Shown here: positions 55,850-64,000 of the stretch, one piece after another
How the letters are laid out: each line of letters opens with the position of its first letter
How positions within the stretch are numbered: position 1 is the stretch's first letter
From: Lottia gigantea
Taxonomy: Eukaryota > Mollusca > Gastropoda > Lottiidae
Direction: 5' to 3'
NCBI RefSeq assembly: GCF_000327385.1
Contig: NW_008707710.1
Location: 310,001 to 374,000 of the forward strand
DNA length: 64,000 nucleotides
The notes under the pieces: model-generated
The model's database searches: none
Told to the model about the DNA's origin: nothing
What the model saw: the letters and a program-made list of their open reading frames with translations, nothing else
Program-made: the position numbers and the translations under genes

Positions 55850-56120
55850 TGAATTCTCTTTACAAAACACCCCTCATTTCTTTGCAGATTTCTGAAACTA
55901 TGGCTTATGCTTATTTGAGTTTCATAATATTTAACAATTTTTCTGAAAACAAAAGGGGTGATTTTTGTCTCCTCTACACCATGTGAGGAAAAAGAGAAAT
56001 GGGAATAAATGAAAAAAAATAATTGGTTATTCATTTCTGAAAAAAAAAAATTTCATTTGCACTATTATTTGAGTTGCTTATATTAGCAAAAAGGTTTGTA
56101 GATTGCTCAAACATATTTCT
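55850..56120. other. Unannotated stretch
   Basis: No feature recognised. Confidence 0.3.
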
Positions 56121-56136
56121 ATGGAATTTCTTGTAA

Positions 56137-56169
56137 ATAATATGAAATAAATGGAATTTTACGTCCTTC
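56137..56169 (-). mobile_element. Ultra-short SINE insertion (33 bp)
   Basis: ATGGAATTTCTTGTAA stands on both sides (56121-56136 and 56170-56185) of 33 bases that are just the SINE 3' end (complement of GGACGTAAAATTCCATTTAT). It is an insertion whose reverse transcription stopped almost at once. Confidence 0.8.
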
Positions 56170-56189
56170 ATGGAATTTCTTGTAACTCT

Positions 56190-56570
56190 GTGACAATAAC
56201 TATATCACAAAATAGGAGTAGATACTATGTGTACCAGAACTGACATCTTTTGGATGTAAAATTCTTGACAGGACAGGTGGTTTGAAGACAAAAATCCCAT
56301 CATATTGTAAGAAAGAAAACTGCCCTCAATAACCTTTACTAATTATCAAATGTTTTTAAACCACTTGCACTTTACAGTCTCAGGCATTTAACTAATTTAT
56401 CATGAAGTCAAACAGATTCTGGAGAATTTCACTGTAACATAGTAAATTAAATGTTTTAAGGAATTGTATCTGCTAATTCATATTTTTTTCATCAAGGCAT
56501 GTACATAAGCTCATGAAATAGCGCTACAATAGTTATAACCTTGCGTGAGATTAAGTTTGAGTTTGCACAC
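56190..56570. other. Unannotated stretch
   Basis: No feature recognised. Confidence 0.3.
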
Positions 56571-56573
56571 AGA

Positions 56574-56818
56574 ATAATGAAATGGGAGTTTCAGCACCTG
56601 ATTGGCTGATAACACAGGTAATGCCATGCAGTCAGCAATCAGGGAAACTTTGGTCAGGACAGAAGTGGTAGCCTACCCTTTTCTGATTTCCAACTGTCGA
56701 GAGATCTTTAACATGTTCAACCTGTACGTCACAGGGCCTTAATTTAATGTCTCATCCGAATGACTAGATGCTTTTTCCATTTCAGCTTCTGTCAGTAACT
56801 GTATCAGCAATTGGGAAA
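56574..56818 (-). mobile_element. tRNA-derived SINE, old copy
   Basis: AATGCCATGCAGTCAGCAAT, TTTCCAACTGTCGAGAGATC and TCATCCGAATGACTAGATGC are SINE words; head and perfect ends lost. Confidence 0.7.
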
Positions 56819-56839
56819 ATTATAAAACTAACTGGTGTC

Positions 56840-57246
56840 TTCCTCACACCATAACGATCACAGTTGGGTATAATTGCAAATAAGAATTCTGGCCAAATGC
56901 AACCAGTTTAATCAAGACCTAACTTCCATTCATATTTTATTAGTTTTGTAACCACTACAGTAAGGTCTAACAGTGTCCTTCATTCTGTTAACCTTTGCTT
57001 GACCTCTATTTTAACCAATCACCTGTCTGCCTTTTCCAGCAACTGGATAAAGTGACACGAATAATAGGTGCACTCCGAGTTGTATTAGACTAGCGGACTT
57101 GATAAGCTAGTCTAATATGCCTAATGTACCATATTATCCCGTAATTTTAATTAGACTGTCATGCAACTTGAACTGAGAATTGCGTTTGAAACTCATAACC
57201 ACTTTCATTATTCTCAAAACATATTCAACTGGTGTGATGGCACCTT
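56840..57246. mobile_element. MITE F, long copy
   Basis: CCTCACACCATAACGATCAC at the left; the right end (TTCAACTGGTGTGATGGCAC) carries the eroded inverse. Shares CTGAGAATTGCGTTTGAAAC and ACTCATAACCACTTTCATTA with 49583-49743. A central hairpin TTAGACTAGCGG...GATAAGCTAGTCTAA lies near 57087-57117. Confidence 0.55.
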
Positions 57247-57249
57247 TAG

Positions 57250-57660
57250 ATAGAATCCTGCTCAGAAACCTTTATATTTGGTGCCAAAAATCTTGGTATC
57301 AACTTATTTGCTTATTTATTTGAAGTAAATACAAGATCTAATCCCTTGAAATGATTAAAGTATCATTTCTCTCGACTGACAGACATGAATAGAATATTTT
57401 AATTATCTGTCATTTTTCTTGGCATGTATCCTGGGTCTACTTATTTACAATTATTCACTCTCATTTATTTTAACAGCACGAACCCTTCACAGAGGACTAG
57501 CCTAAATTCTCAATAATCTGAACCAAAATAAACGATTTTATCTATTTACATTATTTATTAACAGGAATTTGTCATTTCAAGATACATTCTGAATGTTTAT
57601 GTTTTTATTTTTATATAAAATTTATTGTGATAAAAAACATAATGGGGATTTGTAGTCAAC
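57250..57660. other. Unannotated stretch
   Basis: No feature recognised. Confidence 0.3.
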
Positions 57661-57667
57661 AGCCGTA

Positions 57668-57985
57668 AAAAAAATTACCATTTTCAGGGTTGATTTAGGT
57701 CTTGAATATATTTAAATAGTCTTCAGAAGTATTAGAAATGTACGAAAATCACACAATTCCTTCAAAACTCAGAATTTCACTTTCTATATATGTCTTTTTT
57801 AGATAATGCTGAGTCTCAAGAATTGATGAGTTGTTATTTTAACTTTCAAACGCAGATAAATGTGAACACTCAGGGATTAGAAGGCTAAAATTTAAATGGT
57901 GAACACTATCAATGATTTGCTTTGATAAAAAAAATTCTCATTTCTGAGACTGAAGTACAATTGGTCAAACGAATGGTGAATCCAT
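57668..57985. mobile_element. TTAA MITE family 2, ends eroded
   Basis: CCATTTTCAGGGTTGATTTA, GTCTTCAGAAGTATTAGAAA, TTAACTTTCAAACGCAGATA and ACAATTGGTCAAAC cover the whole family 2 body in order. Terminal TTAA no longer clear. Confidence 0.65.
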
Positions 57986-57999
57986 CTCTTTATTTGTTG

Positions 58000-58780
58000 G
58001 AATCAGATTGATATTATATTTCACTGTTTACATGAAGAAATTCTGACAATAAATAACTTCAGATATATAAGGAATTTATAATTTTTTTTATAGTTATTGC
58101 TCTTAAATAAGATTTTAAAATATTGATAAGATCAGAAACACCCAAAATTTTGCAATAAAATCTTTATTTATGAAATTTGAATTTTTTTTTTTCATGAGAC
58201 TGTTAATGCTGGTAGGCTACATACTTAAAATAAAACTGATAAAAACAATGTGCCTAAAATGAAATGGTGTTTTACGTTGTACTATTCTGTACCTGATTTC
58301 AGTTCATGAAAATAGGTATTTTCAGGCACCTTATATATTGTAACACAAATATTACAGATAATGAAACTTGCATTGAAAAAATTAAATATCCAAAGAGATT
58401 GATATTCATGACCATCTTAACTTAAAAAACGATCAAAGAAATCATACCGCAGAATCTGAAAAACCTTATTAATGTACCAAACCTTAGACATGGTCAGTTA
58501 TCTGGGATGGTGATCATTTAGTATATTGAATATATAGATGATACAGTTGACTTATATTGGTATTGAAGCATGATAAACAGGACTATTATTTACCTGTTAA
58601 CCAGACCTACTGCTAGAAAATGGGAATCACAGTACAGGCTATTTATCACCTCATTTCATTTCACAGAAGTGACCATGTTCACCTGAATAAATTACTTTTA
58701 AGTTGAAATGATAGCAAAAATAGAAATATAGATGGATATAAAATAATTAATGCTAATCTGAATATGTTCAATAATATTTA
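58000..58780. other. Unannotated stretch with a SINE scrap
   Basis: 58256-58318 (AAATGAAATGGTGTTTTACG, TACTATTCTGTACCTG) is a short SINE 3' fragment in minus orientation. Nothing else recognised. Confidence 0.45.
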
Positions 58781-58782
58781 AA

Positions 58783-58920
58783 TCCATTTTTGGGGTTGAT
58801 TTTGACACCATGCAATTCAAGGCTCAAATTTGTTTACGGTTTAACTGTGAACACTCTAACTGATTAGCTTACCTAAAAGATATTTGCATGATTGGTCAAA
58901 CGGGTGGCAAACCTTTCCCT
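58783..58920. mobile_element. TTAA MITE family 2, internally deleted
   Basis: TTTTTGGGGTTGATTTTGAC jumps directly to CAATTCAAGGCTCAAATTTG, then ATTGGTCAAACGGGTGGCAA and the end TTTCCCT before TTAA at 58921-58924. The middle is missing. Confidence 0.6.
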
Positions 58921-58929
58921 TTAAAACAA

Positions 58930-59295
58930 GTTTATATAATTATTATCATTATGAACAATTACTATAATAATCAAAATTACTATTAGTAATAATTTATGAA
59001 AATTACTATTCTTGTAAAATACATTAAGAAAGAATATTTTGTCTGATGTATTTCTGCGATTCCAAAATTTTTTTTTTTAAGTTTAGTTCATCAGAATATA
59101 TGATAAAATACACAGCCAAATTTTTTTTTCTAAGATTTGAAAAGAAAATATTGCCATGCTCATTTTATTTAATCAGAAAGAAGTAATTATCATTAATAAT
59201 AAAGAGAAGTTCCAGATAGAAAAAAAAACAGAATGTATAATTTATGGATAAATTTATAGGTTAATAAGTTCACAAACATCATCAAAAATACTTCT
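58930..59295. other. Unannotated AT-rich stretch
   Basis: No feature recognised; several T-runs and A-runs. Confidence 0.3.
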
Positions 59296-59299
59296 GAAT

Positions 59300-59645
59300 T
59301 GAAATGAAATGAAATGAATGGAGTTTTACATCCTACTTTTCTGTACCATGTAGGCTAATGAAGACGAGCAACACCATGCAAGGTACAATGAGGGAATTTT
59401 GCCAGGACAGCGGCATTAGTCTGCTATTTTTCAATTTCCAACTGTCAAGGGATTTTTAACGTGCACAGCCTGTAGCACATATTGCCTCAGTTTATTGTCC
59501 CATCAGAATGACTAGGAGCCCCTTTACCTGCATCACTGACAGGGAGAAACCGGATTGAAAAATCCAAAGGTATTATCTCGAATTTTTGCCGGGATTGAAC
59601 CCTGGACCTGGTTAGTGAGGAAATGTCTTACTCACTGAGCCACAT
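59300..59645 (-). mobile_element. tRNA-derived SINE, nearly full length
   Basis: ATTTC-type tail, GGAGTTTTACATCCTACTTT, full body and B box GGTTCAATCCC; the head ends at GTGGCTCAGTGAGTAAGACA without the GGGAGCCGC start. No clear target duplication. Confidence 0.85.
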
Positions 59646-59649
59646 TTCT

Positions 59650-61100
59650 ATTGTTTCTTTAGATTTTACCAATATATCATCATTTTTGTTTATTCCTAAT
59701 GAATATAATAAAAATTCATACAAGCAAAACAATTCTATTAACCAAACATCTCGTCCAAAGCCTGAACAAAATCAAGAATAATAATAGTGGACATCTCAAT
59801 AATTATGATCAGGTGTTTTGAAAAGACTAAGCCTGCTTTGCTTTGCCCTTTTCTTTAGCTTAAGCATTATACCAAGAGGATTTACAGAAAACAATCCTTA
59901 ATTTCAATTTTGAATATCCAAAAACAAGTTTGCATTTGTTTAAAAACATTTTGAGTTTTAAAAAAAAACTAAGAATGTAAACAAAAAAGCAATGTTGAAA
60001 TCAAAAGGAACTATTGCAAATTAACAAAAAAAATTGAAGCTGTCTATCCTTTTGGAAATATACATATTAATTTGGACATTTTCTCTTATTGAAATTCAGT
60101 TGATTTTCTTTGTTACAGTGATTTACTCAGGGTTACCTTTCTCTGCCAATGTTATTCAATATATGTATTAGTATAATGTCAAGTATAAGGTAGTGAACTA
60201 TATAACATTATGTAATAGTCAATATGTAATTACTTTCAACAACTACCATAAACATTAGATAGAAATTTAGTGGAGGTCATAGAATGGCACCTCTTTGATT
60301 GTTAAAGGATAAACTGTTGTATTATTTGCTTTAAGCCTGTAATTTTGGCTGACTGTGCCCATATATTCAGTATATCTTCTAGAGGATTTGGATTAGCAAA
60401 GTTTCTTGTTGGTTTAATTGAAGAGCTGTAACTGGTGGTATCAATGGGTAAGTCGATAATTGAATTCGCTCGGCCTTTTAAATTCTCAGTAATGGCAATT
60501 TAGAGCTAGCCTCACCATTTCCAGTTAGATGTCTATGTTTCCTATATACATATTCAGGAACAAAGCTCTCTTTGCACCAATGCAATTTCCTGTCACATGG
60601 TCAGATGTATATGGTTTCTGCAATTTCAGTAAAAACTGTCAAAAGCATTGAAATAACGATATCATTATAGTAAATCTCATTGTCTCCTTTTTCCACATAC
60701 CATAAAGTAACAAGTCATAAGAATTGAATCAAAAATAAAATATTTCGAGCAATTTTCATAATTGCCCCTAATAATATTGACTTTCAAAATTATAAGACAT
60801 CACTAACTGTAAATAATGTTTGAATTGCTATATTCTCTATATAAGGTTAGGTTTAATGGTTGAACAAGAAAGTAGATAAGTAGATATTAAACAGGATTGA
60901 GTAACTAATAATACCCAGGTGTTTATAATAGTAGAGTATATTTCAGCTATAGAAAGTTTTAATGTTATTATGATGCCTGTACCCTGATCAACAAGTGGGT
61001 CGTGCTTTAGTAGACCGGTGACAATAGATAAGGGGACTAACACTATATTGAAAGGGGTTGGTTTAATTTTGCATATCAGTTTTAAATTTGTATCATTTGT
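59650..61100. other. Unannotated stretch
   Basis: No gene, exon or recognised repeat in about 1.45 kb. Confidence 0.35.
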
Positions 61101-61103
61101 AAA

Positions 61104-61374
61104 TGAATGGAGTTTAAATCCTACTTAGCTGCATCTTGTGGGCTAATGAAGACGGACAACTCCATGCAGGGTGCAATGAGGGAAATTTTGCCAGGACAGC
61201 GGCATTAGCCTGCTCTTTTTCGATTTCTGACTGTCGAGAGATCTTCAACGTGCACAGTCTATAGCACACGGACCTCGGTTTATTGTCCCATCCGAACGTC
61301 TAGATGCATTTTTCATGTCTCTTATCTGCATCACTGACAGGGGGAAGCCGGGTTGAAAAATCCAAAGGTATTTT
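61104..61374 (-). mobile_element. tRNA-derived SINE, 5'-truncated
   Basis: Tail through GGTTGAAAAATCCAAAGGTA; it stops before the tRNA head and abuts a family 1 MITE fragment (61375-61440: AAAAAGATTGTAAAGAAGTT, CTATGTGTATCAGGGACA). Confidence 0.8.
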
Positions 61375-61477
61375 AAAAAGATTGTAAAGAAGTTTGCTAA
61401 ACCTTCTATGTGTATCAGGGACAAGTCAAGACATCTATGGGACTTGCATTTTATGACATAGCTATGTTTTTTTCTGC

Positions 61478-61925
61478 AGGTGCCTCCACTTGCCATCCAT
61501 GATCTTAAGAAATTGCTTAGCACTCTCAGGTTCTGCGATATAATATTAAACCAATGGAATTATCTGTTCAATAAAAGATTTCATCATTTTATGTGACAAA
61601 TTCTGTTTGCAGGTGACTCCACTAATGCTATCCATGATCTGACAACATTGCTGTGCATCTAATGTTCGGGACATATTATATTCAATAAATTTCCTGAATA
61701 AATTTGAGAAATTCTGGAATAATCAAACATTGACACTATCTGCAAATCTACTGTCAAACCTTATCATCTAGCCTGCAGGTGACTCCACTATCCATGATCT
61801 GACAACATTACTATGCATCTAATGTTCGAGACATATTATATTCAATCCATTTCCTGAATAACTGTGAGAAATTCTGCAATACAAAAACATAGACATGTAT
61901 CTTTTGCAAATCAGCTGTCCATTCA
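61478..61925 (+). repeat. Three tandem copies of an exon-like block
   Basis: Each copy begins with a pyrimidine tract and CTGCAG or TTGCAG followed by GTGACTCCACT or GTGCCTCCACT and ATCCATGATCT (copies at about 61479, 61611 and 61776). Copy 1 has an open 50-base stretch VPPLAIHDLKKLLSTL bounded by TTTTTTTCTGCAG and CTCAG|GTTCTG, so it looks like an exon with both splice sites. Copies 2 and 3 have a stop after a few codons (ATGATCTGA). Copies 2 and 3 also share downstream sequence (CATCTAATGTTCG, GACATATTATATTCAAT). Either a tandem repeat or a decayed exon triplication. Confidence 0.45.
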
Positions 61926-61929
61926 AGAA

Positions 61930-62790
61930 ACCTATTCACAAAGCAAATACTTCACTGCTGTAAGTGAGTAAGCTTGCTAAACAAAGTACTCTATTGAAGA
62001 CGTTTAGTTGTTTTCAATTTATTCACTTCAAGGCTTGACCAAAACAATGACCTCTATGGTCCATTAACTTATTAAACGAGACCACAGGGATGGCTGGCAG
62101 ATTTGTTCTGCCCTATTCAGTCTATGTAAATCAGACAGTGTATAGTCAATACTGTCTCGTCACTACAGGTGTGCTAGTCACACGTAAAGGTGACAATATT
62201 TACTGATCAGCTACAGGATTATACGTCCATACATCAAGATAAAGGGATTATTGGATTAACACATTAGCATATAACAGGTAGCTTTTTTATTATCAATTAC
62301 TGTTGTTTAAACCTATATAGCTGGATTATTGATATACATATATTAAATCATTGCTAAGAAGGTCTTAACATAACACATTATAGCTAACTAATTCAACAGT
62401 CTTTCAGTTACACATTATGTGGTCAATAAACTCTTTGCTTTTAAGTCCATATAACGCTGACTTTCTCCTACTTTCTTAAACTTATTAAAAATGTTGACCG
62501 AGGGCACAATGAAAACTGAAAAGTAATTTGCACAATATATCTGAATATTATTATTATCATGTATATAAGTAATATTTACATCAATAAATAACATATATTT
62601 AGATATATAAGCATTTGAAAATAAATACATCCAGATGATGTCTCTTTTGCTTATCAGTATACTTCACCTCTTATACTTAAAATAAAAAAAGCTGCTGATG
62701 TATGGCTGCATCTATAATGGATATTGATAAGACCTGATAATTCAAGTTAAAAATAAAAATGGCTACAAAAAACTTTTGAATATAATATTA
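61930..62790. other. Unannotated stretch
   Basis: No feature recognised. Confidence 0.35.
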
Positions 62791-62799
62791 AGATGGCCT

Positions 62800-62870
62800 C
62801 AGATAGATTGATAACTCAGTGGTACAGACTCTCAATCATTTACTAGAGTCTGGGAATTCATACCAACACA
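62800..62870 (+). mobile_element. tRNA-like SINE head, weak
   Basis: TAACTCAGTGGT (62812-62823) resembles an A box and GGGAATTCATACC (62852-62864) a damaged B box. Spacing fits a tRNA-derived head. Probably an old SINE. Confidence 0.3.
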
Positions 62871-62884
62871 ATAACTGCATTTTC

Positions 62885-63210
62885 ACTGAGAATTGTAAAG
62901 TAAAGCTATCTTAGAGCCGCCTTTATTGTCAAATGAGTTGCGTTTACACTGAGTTTAACTCATGATGTAGAAGACTACTGTTTAGGCCAGTAAGAAATGC
63001 AATAGACTGGAAAGACCACCCCCTTTTGCAGAACGAGATAAAGCTGCCTTTTCGCATTTCCACTGGTTAAGTGAAAGCTGGATTTAAGCTAACTTTTAGT
63101 TGGCTCTTGATAAATTGCCGTACACAAAAAGAAAGGCAATTTGATCAGTGGAAACACACGAAAGTTGGCTTAAAGCTAACTTAGAGTCCACTTTTTCTCT
63201 CAATGGAAAC
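62885..63210. repeat. Dispersed repeat D
   Basis: GAGAATTGTAAAGTAAAGCT, GAACGAGATAAAGCTGCCTT, CTCTTGATAAATTGCCGTA and ACTTAGAGTCCACTTTTTCT match the order at 32525-32965. Confidence 0.55.
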
Positions 63211-64000
63211 ACAGTTCATATGCCAAAAACCTACTGACCCAGATTCCCTTGCATGTCATGCAATCAATAGGGGCTGACATGGCTAGGAAGGAACAATACA
63301 TTGGGCCTCAAATCTGTGCACATTTAGAACCTTCAACATTGTTTAAAAATCGAAAAAGAAGAGGCAAATACAACCACAAAATGTTGGCATTGGGAGGTCT
63401 TTATAGACCATTTTACCAGTTTAAAGGGTTGATCAAAATATACTGGTATCATTTCCACTAGGGCTTCTAAACATTATAAAATATACATGATATATTTATT
63501 TATTGTCTATAGTTCATAGTTTAATCAGATGTAAATTAGAGACATGTTATAGGGTTTTATTACAAGCACCCTATACTCTAGAATTATGTATATGAATATA
63601 ACTTTAATCTCAAACCAAGATAAGTCAAGACTGTTGAATGCTACTGCATTAAAAATGTGTGAATTCTCAAGTAAAGAGTAGGGATTAGAATTACTATATA
63701 AGTATATAGATCACAGTCATGTTGTCAAATATAATTAAGGAACACTATCAAAATATTAGTGCATTACCATCCTCTTCAAGTCTATTAGGAAAGAGAAAAA
63801 TTGTTTGTGTACAAAAAATTAAGGTTAAAAGTGATGGAATTAACTACTGGTAAATTAAACCAAATATAACTGAAACTGGATTAAAAGTTGGCACTGGACG
63901 GACTTTCAAAAACACTAGCCACAGCATTGAAATTTTTCGTACATTTAGAACGATTCAACCAAATGGTACCTAAGAGCCAAGTAGAAGAAAATCCTAATCG
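63211..64000. other. Unannotated stretch to the window end
   Basis: A plus-strand frame at 63249-63461 (ending FKGLIKIYWYHFH) has no domain or start context and is not called. Nothing else recognised. Confidence 0.3.

Overview
This window is AT-rich, intron- or intergene-like animal DNA dominated by interspersed repeats. There are no bacterial-style operons, no rRNA and no convincing tRNA gene. The makeup (a tRNA-headed SINE with an ATTTC tail, many TTAA-flanked foldback MITEs, a P2X7-C-like first-exon sequence, a piggyBac element and a Penelope-like relic) points to a lophotrochozoan, most likely a marine mollusc. That assignment is an inference from repeat style, not a database match.

Host coding sequence is sparse. 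The best-supported piece is a minus-strand exon at 9621-9826, with consensus splice sites and a Ser/Arg-rich reading frame. At 20588-20818 (+) lies an acidic N-terminus like those of the invertebrate P2X7-C-terminal-like multigene family. At 51580-51822 (-) is a pipsqueak-type helix-turn-helix of the kind found in pogo/CENP-B-like proteins. Weaker protein-like pieces lie at 12091-12309 (-), 48559-48849 (-), 50809-50940 (-) and 54506-54545 (-). An exon-like block is repeated three times at 61.48-61.92 kb (+).

Mobile DNA, region by region: 0-9 kb has TTAA MITEs, SINE pieces and a 30-bp minisatellite. 9-15 kb has the exon, a 29-bp minisatellite and a 118-bp satellite. 15.96-18.96 kb is a full-length but broken piggyBac element with both TTAA targets and terminal inverted repeats. 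22.0-23.2 kb is an element with TA at both ends and eight copies of a GGGGTAAGTTGAGCCAC-type motif. 24-38 kb is a dense field of TTAA MITEs, SINEs and minisatellites (27 bp, about 12-16 bp, 50 bp). 38-41.4 kb has 36-bp and 54-bp arrays. 41.5 kb carries a Penelope-like reverse-transcriptase scrap. 42-64 kb repeats the SINE and MITE themes, with a 30-bp array that seems to have grown out of a SINE.

No multi-gene system is visible. The most interesting signals are the range of TTAA-inserting non-autonomous families with no transposase of their own in the window, a MITE with ends from two families, extremely 5'-truncated SINE insertions with intact target duplications, and minisatellites carrying repeated splice-donor-like motifs. 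All alignments were made by eye; coordinates of decayed repeats are approximate.
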